In this document: in pieces, positions 53,142 to 61,946 of the stretch
How positions within the stretch are numbered: the first letter of the stretch is position 1
Layout: each line of letters starts with the position of its first letter
Source of the DNA: Micrococcales bacterium
GTDB taxonomy: Bacteria; Actinomycetota; Actinomycetes; Actinomycetales; Cellulomonadaceae
NCBI GenBank assembly: GCA_009779195.1
Contig: WRET01000006.1
Coordinates: 1-64,000, forward strand
Direction: 5' to 3'
DNA: 64,000 bases
Made by a program: the position numbers and the translations under genes
The notes under the pieces: generated by a model
The model's database searches: none
What the model was told of the DNA's origin: nothing
What the model saw: only the letters and a program-made list of their open reading frames with translations

Positions 53142-54549
53142 CAGGAGACGGTCGCGGCTGCGAGAGTCCGCCGCGCCAACGTTCGAAGCCAGCGAGCCAG
53201 TGCCCGAGCTCGGTGAGCCTGAGTCCGAGGTCGACCGGCCCCGCACGCGCACACGGCGCCGCCGTCTGGTCCCCACCGCACCGCAGACCTCAGGCGAACC
53301 TGAACCCGGTGACGGGTCCGAGCCCGCCGGGCCCCAGGCCGAGTCCATGATCGGGCGGTGGAACATCCTCGACCGGGGGGTCCGGCCGCTGGTCGTGCGG
53401 CTCGACGGGACGTTCTCGCTGTTCGACCAGCGTGAGGGGCGTACCGACGGACGCTGGGTGAAGGTCTCCGAGACGTTCTTGTCGTTGTTCGTCGACGGGC
53501 CCATCCGCCATTCGGTCCACCAGATGCCGGACGGGCGGGTGTTCTTGTCCCGCCACGTCCAGCCGGGGATGGACCGCACACCTGAGCTGCTGTTCCGGTC
53601 GGTCCTGGCGTTCGAGGGCACGTGGGAGACCCCGTACCGGGCGTCCCCGTACACCCCACCCCCGCCGGTGCAGCTGAGCCTGGGCGCCGACAGGACGCTG
53701 TGCGCCAACCTCGGCGCTGACGACGACGGTGCTGTCCGCGTCTGGTCAGGTATCTGGGCCCGGCTCGACGACGACGGTCGGGGCTCCCACGACCTGCGGG
53801 CGATGCTGGACTACGTGGAGTGGTCCGTCGCCGACGGTGTGCGCACCATGGTCTGCCACGGGCAGACCACCGCCCGGCTGCTCGAAGACGGGAGCATGAA
53901 GATCGGTGTGCTCGGCGAGGTGTTCTACCCCCCGCCGGGGATGGTCCGGGCTGAGGGCGAAGAGCCCCTGGCGACGGCCGAAGAACCTGACGTGCTGGTC
54001 AACGCCGTGGAGCTCGAAGAGCCGGAGGAGCCCGAAGAGCCTGAGATCGTGGTGCCCGAGCTGCCGCCGGTACGTGGCGGGCCGCCTCGTCGTACCGTGA
54101 CCGCCCGGTCGACGTCCGAGCGCCCCGACACCATCGAGCTGCCCCTGGTCCTGCAGGCACCCAAGGACGAGGTCGAAGAGCCCGAGCCGCCGATGCTGGT
54201 CGAAGGCTCGCTGGTCCCTGTCGCCACGACCACGACCGATGACGGCACGGAGCTTGTCGTCGTGGTGTACGCCGACACCGACGGCGTCTTGCAGGTCGCA
54301 GCGGTCAGCGCACCGGACAGTCCGACGAGCCGGCGCGCTGCGGAGGCCGCCAGCGTGCCCCCGGTCCCGTGTGACGAGACACAGGTGCTTCCCGTGGCGG
54401 TGACCACAGTCGACGACGGGACGCAGGTCGTCATCGTCTTGTACACCGACGACGACGGCCAGGTGCAGGTCGGAGCGGTCCCGACCGCGTCCCCGGCATC
54501 GAACCCGGCCCTGTCGTCGTCGCGCCTTCAGCTCCCCGTCGCCCCGTAG
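53134..54549 (+). CDS. Hypothetical protein with duplicated C-terminal motif, second of a two-gene unit
   Basis: The 471-residue product has a basic, disordered N-terminus (~1-65) and a central beta-rich domain (MIGRWNILDRGVRPLVVRLDGTFSLFD, GRVFLSRHVQPGMDRTPELLF, VWSGIWARLDDDGRGSHDLRAMLDYVEW). A Glu/Pro linker (EEPEEPEEPEIVVPELPP) leads to two copies of a ~34-residue unit (LVPVATTTTDDGTELVVVVYADTDG and VLPVAVTTVDDGTQVVIVLYTDDDG). No family is recognised. ATG 53134 lies inside the preceding gene. It ends 42 bases before pcrA. Confidence 0.65.
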   Translation: MSDRRRSRLRESAAPTFEASEPVPELGEPESEVDRPRTRTRRRRLVPTAPQTSGEPEPGDGSEPAGPQAESMIGRWNILDRGVRPLVVRLDGTFSLFDQREGRTDGRWVKVSETFLSLFVDGPIRHSVHQMPDGRVFLSRHVQPGMDRTPELLFRSVLAFEGTWETPYRASPYTPPPPVQLSLGADRTLCANLGADDDGAVRVWSGIWARLDDDGRGSHDLRAMLDYVEWSVADGVRTMVCHGQTTARLLEDGSMKIGVLGEVFYPPPGMVRAEGEEPLATAEEPDVLVNAVELEEPEEPEEPEIVVPELPPVRGGPPRRTVTARSTSERPDTIELPLVLQAPKDEVEEPEPPMLVEGSLVPVATTTTDDGTELVVVVYADTDGVLQVAAVSAPDSPTSRRAAEAASVPPVPCDETQVLPVAVTTVDDGTQVVIVLYTDDDGQVQVGAVPTASPASNPALSSSRLQLPVAP

Positions 54550-54591
54550 GCGCGAGCCGTGTGTCGGTGACGGGCTCTAGGCTGGGCCTCG

Positions 54592-57015
54592 ATGACTTCC
54601 CTCTTCGACTACCTGCCCGGGTTTCCCACCGTCACGCCCTCGCAAGAAGCGGCGCTGCCCACCGCTGCGCCACATGTTGCACCCCCCGACGCCGAGGCGG
54701 CCGCTGATGGCGCCACGTTGCTCGCCGGGCTCAACCCGCAACAGCGTGAGGCGGTGGTCCACACCGGGCCGCCGTTGCTCATCGTCGCCGGGGCCGGGTC
54801 GGGAAAGACCCGGGTGCTGACGTACCGCATCGCGTACCTGCTGGCCACCGGCCGGGCCCGGCCTGGGCAGGTGCTGGCCATCACCTTCACCAACAAAGCC
54901 GCCGCCGAGATGCGCGAACGGGTGGCGGCCCTGGTGGGGCCCGCAGCCCAGCGGATGTGGGTGTCGACGTTCCACTCGGCGTGCGTGCGGATCTTGCGCC
55001 GGGAGGCAGCCACGTTAGGGCTGCGCTCGAGCTTTTCGATCTACGACGCCGCGGACTCGTTGCGCCTGGTCACCCTCGTGGCCCGTGAGCTGGACCTCGA
55101 CGCCAAGAAGTACCCGCCCAAAGGCCTGGCGCACAAGATCTCGAACCTCAAAGACGAGCTCGTCGACGCCGAGGACTACGCCCGCACCGCAGGTGACGAC
55201 GGTTACGACGACGTCTTGGCGTCGGTGTACCAGCGGTACACAGCCCGGTTGCGCCAGGCCCAGGCCCTGGACTTCGACGACCTCATCATGACCACGGTCC
55301 ACCTGCTCCAGGCGTTCCCTCACGTCGCCGAGCACTACCGGCGCCGGTTCCGCCACATCCTCGTCGACGAGTACCAGGACACCAACCACGCCCAGTACGT
55401 GCTGGTGCGCGAGCTCGTCGGGCGCGGCAGCGACGACCTGGACGCCGGGGAGCTGACCGTCGTCGGCGACGCCGACCAGTCGATCTACGCTTTCCGCGGT
55501 GCCGACATCCGCAACATCGTGGAGTTCGAAGCCGACTACCCGAACGCCCGCACGATCTTGCTGGAGCAGAACTACCGGTCGACGCAGACGATCTTGTCAG
55601 CCGCCAACGCGGTCATCTCCAAGAATTCTGGCCGTAAACCCAAACGTCTGTGGACCGACGCCGGCGCCGGGGAACAGATCGTCGTCTACGTCGCCGACGA
55701 CGAACGCCAAGAAGCCCAGTTCGTCGTGTCCGAGATCGACCTTCTCGGCGACACCGCAGGGGTGCGTCCGGCCGACGTCGCCGTGTTCTACCGGGCCAAC
55801 GCCCAGTCCCGTGCCCTGGAGGACGCGCTGGTACGCGTCGGACTGCCGTACAAAGTCGTCGGCGGCACACGTTTTTACGACCGCAAAGAAGTCAAAGACG
55901 CTGTGGCGTACCTGCGTGTGGTGGCCAACCCTGACGACGACGTGAACCTGCGCCGTATCCTCAACGTGCCCAAACGCGGGCTGGGGGAGCGGTCCGAGGC
56001 GATGGTCGCCGCCTACGCCCAACGTGCCGGGCTCTCTTTCGGCGCCGCCTTGGAGCATGTCGACGACATTCCCGGCCTGGGCACCCGGGCCATCAGCTCC
56101 CTGCGGGCGTTCGCCGCGCTCCTGGCCGAGCTGCGTTCGCCGGGCGCTGGCCCTGCCGCGGTGCTCGGCGCCGTGCTGGACCGCACCGGGTACCTGGCTG
56201 AGCTGCGCGCGTCCGACGACCCGCAGGACGCCGGGCGGATCGACAACCTCGCCGAGCTGCACGCGGTGGCTGCCGAGTTCGAGAAAGCTGAACCCGACGG
56301 TGACCTGGGCGACTTCCTGGAGAGGGTCTCCTTGGTCGCCGACTCTGACCAGATCCCCGACGCTGACGGCCAGACCAGCGGTGTCGTCACCTTGATGACC
56401 CTGCACACCGCCAAGGGGCTGGAGTTCCCCGTGGTGTTCCTCACCGGCCTGGAAGACGGCACGTTCCCGCACGCCCGGTCCATGGCCGACGCCACCCAGC
56501 TCGCCGAAGAACGCCGCCTGGCCTACGTCGGCCTGACCCGTGCCCGCCAGCGGCTGTATGTGTCCCGGGCGGCGGTCCGCACCGCTTGGGGTGCCCCCAA
56601 CGAGTTCCCGCCCAGCCGTTTCCTGGCCGACCTGCCCGAAGACCTGCTCGACTGGCGCCGGCGCGAACCGTCCGCCATTGCTGTGCACGGCTGGAACCGT
56701 GGCGCTGGCAGTCCGCGGGGTTCTGGCGGTCCGCGGGGCTCCGGTTCGTGGACGTCCGACGACCGTCCCGCGGCTCCGGTGAGGGCAGAAGAACGTCGGC
56801 CTCTGCCGCGTACCGGTGCGACGTTCGGCTCAGCGACCCCACGGGGAGACGTCCCCGAGCTGTCCTTGGGCGACAAGGTCACCCACGATTCGTACGGCCT
56901 GGGCACCGTCGTCGAGCTCGAAGGCACCGGCCACAACGCTGTCGCGAAAATCAATTTCGGGAGCGAAGGGACAAAACGTCTCATTCTTCGCTATGCACCT
57001 GTCACGAAGTTGTGA
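54592..57015 (+). CDS. pcrA: UvrD/PcrA superfamily 1 DNA helicase
   Basis: The 807-residue 3'-5' helicase acts in repair and replication-fork clearance. Q motif and Walker A (LNPQQREAVVHTGPPLLIVAGAGSGKT), motif Ia (LAITFTNKAAAEMRERV), Walker B (HILVDEYQDTNHAQ), motif III (VVGDADQSIYAFRGA), motif IV (LEQNYRST), motif V (VTLMTLHTAKGLEFPVVFL) and motif VI (AYVGLTRARQRLY) are all present. A C-terminal Tudor-like end (LGDKVTHDSYGLGTVVELEG) that binds RNA polymerase in PcrA supports PcrA over UvrD. Confidence 0.95.
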   Translation: MTSLFDYLPGFPTVTPSQEAALPTAAPHVAPPDAEAAADGATLLAGLNPQQREAVVHTGPPLLIVAGAGSGKTRVLTYRIAYLLATGRARPGQVLAITFTNKAAAEMRERVAALVGPAAQRMWVSTFHSACVRILRREAATLGLRSSFSIYDAADSLRLVTLVARELDLDAKKYPPKGLAHKISNLKDELVDAEDYARTAGDDGYDDVLASVYQRYTARLRQAQALDFDDLIMTTVHLLQAFPHVAEHYRRRFRHILVDEYQDTNHAQYVLVRELVGRGSDDLDAGELTVVGDADQSIYAFRGADIRNIVEFEADYPNARTILLEQNYRSTQTILSAANAVISKNSGRKPKRLWTDAGAGEQIVVYVADDERQEAQFVVSEIDLLGDTAGVRPADVAVFYRANAQSRALEDALVRVGLPYKVVGGTRFYDRKEVKDAVAYLRVVANPDDDVNLRRILNVPKRGLGERSEAMVAAYAQRAGLSFGAALEHVDDIPGLGTRAISSLRAFAALLAELRSPGAGPAAVLGAVLDRTGYLAELRASDDPQDAGRIDNLAELHAVAAEFEKAEPDGDLGDFLERVSLVADSDQIPDADGQTSGVVTLMTLHTAKGLEFPVVFLTGLEDGTFPHARSMADATQLAEERRLAYVGLTRARQRLYVSRAAVRTAWGAPNEFPPSRFLADLPEDLLDWRRREPSAIAVHGWNRGAGSPRGSGGPRGSGSWTSDDRPAAPVRAEERRPLPRTGATFGSATPRGDVPELSLGDKVTHDSYGLGTVVELEGTGHNAVAKINFGSEGTKRLILRYAPVTKL

Positions 57016-57094
57016 ACACCAACAAATGTGATACGTTCGCCGAATCTGCGGTTTTTCCGCGGCGCATCCAGTGTCATCAGAGAGGATCTCCAGG

Positions 57095-57901
57095 ATGTTC
57101 ACCACGAAACGGCGCGTATTTGCTGGTCTGGCAGTGGCCGGGCTCGTGCTGGTCGGCTCCCAGGCCGCGTCCGCCGCTGGCCCCCACACCATCACCGTGC
57201 CGCCGATCGTCGTGGCTGGTGACGACCTCGACGTCGAGCTCTCGCTGTGCTCTGACCTGGACGCGACCAACGACGACATCTGGGAAGTCACCCTCAAAGC
57301 GAGAGCGGCCTTCACCACGCCGCAGGCAAGCACCCAGACAACCGCTGCGCCTCCGGGCAACCTCGTGTCCTTGACGTTCACCCTGCTGGGTCCCGGGATG
57401 TACGACGTGACTGCGACGTGCTGGAACTACGCCGCCGCCACGACCCCCGTCGACTACGAACCGGCGACGGTGGCCGTGGTCGACCCAGACCTGTCGATCG
57501 CCACGAGCGTGAGCACAGTCGCCGCCGGTGCGGTCCTGCTTGTCACCGGCGAGGGGTTCGACCCCGGTGACGAGGTCGTCATCGAGCTCCACTCCACACC
57601 GGTCGTGCTGGGAAAGACGCTCGCCAACGACAAGGGAGCCGTGTCCGCGTCGGTGACCATCCCGGCCGGTACGACGCTCGGCCAGCACTGGATCACGCTC
57701 GCTGGTACCAGCGGCAGCTTCACCGCCACCGTGATCACTGTGTCGCCAACCCCGCCGCCTGGTGGTGGTGTGCCGAAGGTCATCAGCGACGTCGCACCAG
57801 GCGGGTCCGGGTCGGCCCTCGTCTTCGCTGGCCTGGCGGTGACGTTCCTCGTCGTCGTGGGTGTTGTCGCGAGCAGACGGAGCCGCACCTCTGGTGAGTA
57901 G
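57095..57901 (+). CDS. Exported surface protein with C-terminal membrane anchor
   Basis: The 268-residue product has a signal peptide (~1-28, FAGLAVAGLVLVGSQAASAA) and two Ig-like beta domains (HTITVPPIVVAGDDLDVELSLC... and IATSVSTVAAGAVLLVTGEGFDPGDEVVIELHSTPVVLG, the latter IPT/TIG-like). A Pro/Gly-rich stalk precedes a final helix with a basic tail (ALVFAGLAVTFLVVVGVVASRRSR). This is the layout of a wall-sorted protein, but no LPxTG or LAxTG is visible. The neighbouring sortase gene overlaps its end by 8 bases. ATG 57095 follows GAGAGGA. Confidence 0.78.
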   Translation: MFTTKRRVFAGLAVAGLVLVGSQAASAAGPHTITVPPIVVAGDDLDVELSLCSDLDATNDDIWEVTLKARAAFTTPQASTQTTAAPPGNLVSLTFTLLGPGMYDVTATCWNYAAATTPVDYEPATVAVVDPDLSIATSVSTVAAGAVLLVTGEGFDPGDEVVIELHSTPVVLGKTLANDKGAVSASVTIPAGTTLGQHWITLAGTSGSFTATVITVSPTPPPGGGVPKVISDVAPGGSGSALVFAGLAVTFLVVVGVVASRRSRTSGE

Positions 57902-58628
57902 CGGTCCAGACCGGCCCCGTCCGCCGGTCTGGGTGCTGGCCTGCGGCGGCGCGCTCGTCGTCGCTGCCGCCCTGGCTGCTGTCACTTTCGCGACCGGGCG
58001 GGGGTCGGGCTCGTTCGCCAGCCCACCCCCGCCGGTCGTGACACCTGTACCGACAGCTCCGGCCGCCACACCGTGGGACCTGGTCCCCGGTGCGGTCCCG
58101 ACGCGTGTCGTCATCTCGACGCTCGGTGTCGACGCGGCCGTGGTGACCTACACCGTCGAGCAGGCCCAGAAGGCCACGGACACGCTGACCGGTGAGCCGT
58201 GCTACCGCGACGGTGTCATCACCTGCATCAACCCGCCAACAGCCGCCGACGTCTACTGGCAGCAAGGTGGGATCGCCGGGGTCGCCTACGGGGCGATGGC
58301 TGGCACCGACGCCCAGAGCAACATCTACCTCGTCGCCCACGCCGGTGAACCGTCGATGCGCGCGGTGTTCTCCGACCTCTACCAGCTGTCCGCCGGTGAC
58401 GTGGTGGACGTCGCCACCGTCAACGGCACCCTGACCTACACGGTCACCGACGTGATCACCGTGGACAAAGGTGCCTACACCTCGGTGCCCGAAGTGACGA
58501 CCCAGGTGCCCGGCCGTCTCCTGCTGGTGACGTGCAACCACGCCCCCGGCGCGGACCTGCGCGGCGGGATCAGCCTGCAGAACGTCGTCGTGGTCGCCCA
58601 GCTGGAAGGTGCCCGTGAGGCGTCCTGA
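57894..58628 (+). CDS. Sortase family transpeptidase
   Basis: The 244-residue protein has an N-terminal membrane helix (VLACGGALVVAAALAAVTF) and a sortase fold. His149 (IYLVAHAG), Cys214 (LLLVTCNHAPG) and Arg223 form the expected catalytic set. Class E/F-like actinobacterial sortases attach surface proteins to peptidoglycan. The GTG start overlaps the preceding surface-protein gene, its likely substrate or partner. Confidence 0.88.
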   Translation: MSSGPDRPRPPVWVLACGGALVVAAALAAVTFATGRGSGSFASPPPPVVTPVPTAPAATPWDLVPGAVPTRVVISTLGVDAAVVTYTVEQAQKATDTLTGEPCYRDGVITCINPPTAADVYWQQGGIAGVAYGAMAGTDAQSNIYLVAHAGEPSMRAVFSDLYQLSAGDVVDVATVNGTLTYTVTDVITVDKGAYTSVPEVTTQVPGRLLLVTCNHAPGADLRGGISLQNVVVVAQLEGAREAS

Positions 58629-59682
58629 ACCGGGATCGACCGAGACGGTGGAGACAGTGGGGACGGTTCCTTGTGTCTTGCGGGATTCGCCGCCACCGGC
58701 GGCGGTCCCGCAAGACACAAGGAACCGTCCCCACTGTCTCCGGAACCACCTCCGGCTTGTCGCCAAGGTCGTCGCAGTCGGGCTGTGCGTGGCGTTGGCA
58801 CTGGCGGCTCTCGACGCGTTGGCACTGACCCGTCGGGTCAGCCGCACGGCCATTCCCCAGACGTTCTCGCAGGTGCCTGGCCAGACCTGGGTGATCGTCG
58901 GGTCCGACAGCAGGGCCGACCTGCCCGACGGCCCGGACGTCTACGGCACCGAAGCTGACGTCCCCGGTGCGCGTGCCGACGTGATCTTGGTGGTCCGTGT
59001 CGCTCCTGACGGCACATCGGTGCTGTCGTTGCCCCGAGACCTGCTCGTCGAACCCACCCCCGGTGCCACCCCCAACCGCTTGGCAGCCCTGGCAGGCCAA
59101 GGCCCTGATGTCCTGGTGGGAGTCTTGTGCCAAGACCTGGGGATCCCCACCACCCACTACGTCGAAGTCTCCATGGCCGGTTTCGTCGCCATCGTCGACG
59201 CCCTCGGCGGCATCGACGTCGACATCCCCTATCCCGTCCACGACACCGACGCCAGCCTCGACCTGCCCGAAGCAGGCACGCTCCACCTCGACGGCACCAC
59301 CGCCTTGGCCCTGGTCCGTTCCCGCCACCCCGTCCGCACCATCGACGGCACCCAGGTCGCAACCACCACCGACGACGGCGCCCGTGCCCGCACAGAGTCG
59401 GCCGCCCGAGTCTTCTCCGCGGTGACCACCCAGGCCAAGACGGTCCGCAACCCCTTCGTCGTGCACCGCACCGCCTGGGCCTCCACCGGCGCCCTCACCG
59501 TGGACAACAACACCTCCCTCACTGACCTGCGCACCCTCACCCAGCTCTCGTCTGTCCAGGTCGTCCCCGTCCCCGCCACCTACCCCCCGGACCCTGCCTT
59601 CATAGCCCACGCCGACCCCACCACTTTCGCCACCCTCGCCGACCACGGCTACACCCGTGGCACCTGCCACATGCGGCGCTAG
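58615..59682 (+). CDS. LytR-CpsA-Psr (LCP) family cell-wall glycan ligase
   Basis: LCP enzymes transfer wall polymers from lipid carriers to peptidoglycan. The 355-residue product has a cytoplasmic N-terminus, a membrane helix (~46-68, VVAVGLCVALALAALDALAL) and the LCP domain: VIVGSDSRADLP, ADVILVVRVAPDGTSVLSLPRDLLV, VGVLCQDLGI, VDALGGIDVDIPYPV, ALALVRSRHPV. GTG 58615 follows GGAAGG and overlaps the sortase gene. Residues ~9-42 are encoded by a long palindromic repeat (58650-58741), so the family-like protein starts only at about residue 43 (NHLRLVAKVV). Confidence 0.85.
   Translation: MRRPEPGSTETVETVGTVPCVLRDSPPPAAVPQDTRNRPHCLRNHLRLVAKVVAVGLCVALALAALDALALTRRVSRTAIPQTFSQVPGQTWVIVGSDSRADLPDGPDVYGTEADVPGARADVILVVRVAPDGTSVLSLPRDLLVEPTPGATPNRLAALAGQGPDVLVGVLCQDLGIPTTHYVEVSMAGFVAIVDALGGIDVDIPYPVHDTDASLDLPEAGTLHLDGTTALALVRSRHPVRTIDGTQVATTTDDGARARTESAARVFSAVTTQAKTVRNPFVVHRTAWASTGALTVDNNTSLTDLRTLTQLSSVQVVPVPATYPPDPAFIAHADPTTFATLADHGYTRGTCHMRR
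58650..58741. repeat. REP/MITE-like palindrome inside the LCP coding sequence
   Basis: Perfect 36-base arms (58650-58685 and 58706-58741) start GGAGACAGTGGGGACGG and end CCGTCCCCACTGTCTCC. They surround a 20-base loop that can itself pair (CGCCGCC/GGCGGCG). It shares GTGGGGACGGTTCCT and GTCTTGC with the element at 33482-33575. It keeps the LCP reading frame open. Confidence 0.85.
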
Positions 59683-59720
59683 AACACTGCCGACCGCTGG
59701 TCAGGCCGTAGGATCAGGTG

Positions 59721-60245
59721 ATGGACGACGTTCAGAAAGCAGCAGCGGGCTTGTTCGCGGCGTGGTGCGTGAACGACCTCGAAGAGTGGTTCACGCTCTC
59801 GTCGACCAGCCGTCTGGCGGTCGACCGGATCCCCGGGTGGGTCCCGATCCCCGACGAGCTGCGACGCCGAGGGCTCTCCGACGCCCACGGACGCCTGGCC
59901 ATCGCCCTCGTCGGCGTGGCGTTCGCCGCTGCGTCCACCGCCGGAGTCGTCACCCGCGGCCGTTCCCCGCTGTTCCGCGGCGCCCTCCTCGGTTTCGGCC
60001 TCCACGGTTACGGCCACCTCGCATCCTCGGTCGCCACCCGCGGCTACACCTCCGGCGCTGTCACCGCCGCCACCACAGTGATCCCCTACTGGCACTGGGC
60101 CCGCAAGGTCCTGGCCACCCACGACCTGTGCGACCATGACCGCTCCGCACTCACGTCCGCCCTGGCCCTCCTGCCCCTCGTCCCCGCCGCCCACCTGGCC
60201 GCCTACGCCATCCTCCGCGACCGCTCCCTCGGCCCCGAGGAGTAA
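59721..60245 (+). CDS. HXXEE-like small membrane protein
   Basis: The 174-residue product has about four to five membrane helices. It contains VNDLEEWFT near the N-terminus and FGLHGYGHLASSVATRGY in the middle, resembling HXXEE-domain proteins (the first His replaced by Asn). The function of the family is unknown. ATG 59721 has AGGA upstream. Confidence 0.6.
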   Translation: MDDVQKAAAGLFAAWCVNDLEEWFTLSSTSRLAVDRIPGWVPIPDELRRRGLSDAHGRLAIALVGVAFAAASTAGVVTRGRSPLFRGALLGFGLHGYGHLASSVATRGYTSGAVTAATTVIPYWHWARKVLATHDLCDHDRSALTSALALLPLVPAAHLAAYAILRDRSLGPEE

Positions 60246-60318
60246 CCCGCCGGACCCGCTGCTGGTGCGACATCCGCCTGCAGCAACGTGGTTGCGGGAC
60301 CCAACTCGAACCGGCAGG

Positions 60319-60627
60319 TCACAGGGGTGCGTCGAGGTCGAAGGCGAGGACCAGGGCGCGGGCCAGGGCTCGCTCTTGGTGGGGGAGCAGGTAGCCGATG
60401 ATGCGGCGCAGGGCTGTGGCGGGGACGGTGGTGACGTTGTCGCAGGTGATGACACAGTCGTGGTCGAGCCCGTTGGCGGGACCGACCGGGACTTCGGTGG
60501 ACAGGCCGCGGACGGTTGAGGTGATGGGTGCCACGGTGAGGTTGTGCAGGTGGGGGCGGACGATCTCGCGGGTCAGTACTACTGCCGGACGGGCCTTGTC
60601 CATCTCGACCAGGTAGACCGGACGCAT
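60319..60627 (-). CDS. mazF: MazF-family endoribonuclease toxin
   Basis: MazF toxins cut mRNA at short sequences. The 102-residue protein shows RPVYLVEMDKARPAVVLTREIVRPHLHNLTVAPITSTVRG, then TEVPVGPANGLDHDCVITCDNVTTVPATAL, which are the Arg and Thr/Ser positions of the active site. ATG 60627 overlaps the antitoxin stop (TGATG). Confidence 0.9.
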   Translation of the reverse strand: MRPVYLVEMDKARPAVVLTREIVRPHLHNLTVAPITSTVRGLSTEVPVGPANGLDHDCVITCDNVTTVPATALRRIIGYLLPHQERALARALVLAFDLDAPL

Positions 60628-60863
60628 CAGGGCAGGTCCACCGGTTGGGCTGCAGCCCACGACGCCAAGGCGCCGAGGTCGTCTGGGTCATCGGTGCTGG
60701 CCGCCAGGATCGCTGCGTCCCGTTCGGCGAGGACGCGCCGCAGGTACCGTTCCAACGCTTGCTCCACCACCGAGGCGCGGCTGCGCGCATCACCAGCAGC
60801 GACGAGACCGTCGACCGACCGCACCAGCTCGTCTGGCAGCCGTACCGTGATCTGCGTGCTCAT
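60627..60863 (-). CDS. Ribbon-helix-helix antitoxin of MazF
   Basis: The 78-residue protein has an RHH fold (STQITVRLPDELVRSVDGLVAAGDARSRASVVEQALERYLRRVLAE) and an acidic C-terminus that would bind the toxin. It is encoded first and coupled to the toxin gene. A TATGGTA stretch just upstream (minus strand) may hold the promoter. Confidence 0.88.
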   Translation of the reverse strand: MSTQITVRLPDELVRSVDGLVAAGDARSRASVVEQALERYLRRVLAERDAAILAASTDDPDDLGALASWAAAQPVDLP

Positions 60864-60965
60864 CCCACTATGGTATCGCTTTCGGGATTGAATATGGGAG
60901 TGGCTGTAGGCGTCCGTCGCAGAAAAAGTACGTGTCGTGCGGGGTTGGCGCTGGTACCTGGGGTG

Positions 60966-61838
60966 TCAGGAGACGAAGACGACGGGGGTGCCTGTGGGGA
61001 CGGCGGCGAAGGGGTCGAGCTTGTTGGCGGGGATACGCATGCAGCCGTTGGAGATCTGGCCGCTGTAGGTGCTGTAGGCGTGGATGGCGATGGGGGCAGG
61101 GCCACCGCCGAACGTGTCCAGAGTGGGCGAGTGCGCCGCCAGGTAGACGAACAGCCGCGAATACTGCGCTTCGGGGTTCGCGGCGATGGACATGACGAAG
61201 GTGCGTTCGTGGGGGGTGGGGGTGGCCGCCTTGCCGAAACCGGCCTGGGTGCTGGCGGTGACCTGGCCGTTCGTCACGACGCTCACCGTGCCTGCGGCAG
61301 GGTTGGCCTCGATGACGGTGTCCAAGGTCGAGGTGGTCGTCTGGGGCCCGTACACCCAGCCGGTGGCCGAGTTCACGCCTTCCTTGCCGACGACGCTGGG
61401 CAACCCACGCCGCGCGACGATCATGACCTGCAACCAGTCGTCGCGGTGGGCCACGACCGGGTAGCCAGTGACCCCTTTGTACGCCTCGACCGGGAGCACC
61501 GCGAACGGTTCGCCGCCAGGGGCGTCGTACAGGGCGATACCGGCTGGGTCCACCGGGTAGGCGACCTCGCCGCTCGGGGTGCCGGACGGGTCGGGATCGA
61601 CCGGTGCGGCGGGCAGGACCGCCCACGGGTCAGCTTTCGGCAACGTCGACAGGTCCACCGGGCCGGGAGGCGGCACAGGGGGTGTCGGAGTTGGTGTCGG
61701 GGTAGGCACCGTCGTCCGTGTTGGTGGTGGAGGTGGCGGCGTGGACGGCTCAGCCGTGGGTTTGGCTGAGCACCCAGGCAGAACCAACAGGACGGCCAGA
61801 CCGACGATGGCGAGTATCCGGGTGCGCACCTGGTCCAC
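60966..61838 (-). CDS. L,D-transpeptidase lipoprotein (YkuD domain)
   Basis: The 290-residue product has a lipoprotein signal (LAVLLVLPGCS, lipid Cys near 23), then a Pro/Thr-rich stalk and an SH3-like segment. The C-terminal catalytic domain has IAIHAYS...SGQISNGCMRI, where the His and Cys266 are the active site. It makes 3-3 cross-links in peptidoglycan or links proteins to it. It acts outside the cell, anchored in the membrane. Confidence 0.92.
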   Translation of the reverse strand: MDQVRTRILAIVGLAVLLVLPGCSAKPTAEPSTPPPPPPTRTTVPTPTPTPTPPVPPPGPVDLSTLPKADPWAVLPAAPVDPDPSGTPSGEVAYPVDPAGIALYDAPGGEPFAVLPVEAYKGVTGYPVVAHRDDWLQVMIVARRGLPSVVGKEGVNSATGWVYGPQTTTSTLDTVIEANPAAGTVSVVTNGQVTASTQAGFGKAATPTPHERTFVMSIAANPEAQYSRLFVYLAAHSPTLDTFGGGPAPIAIHAYSTYSGQISNGCMRIPANKLDPFAAVPTGTPVVFVS

Positions 61839-61946
61839 AGTAGCTCTTCGAGGCGGGCGTTTGGTCCCACTATCACCTTGGCAGGCGCGCTCGTCAGGGT
61901 TCCGTTGTCCGTCGAGCCGGGCCAGCCGGTGGGGTTGGGCTGGCGG

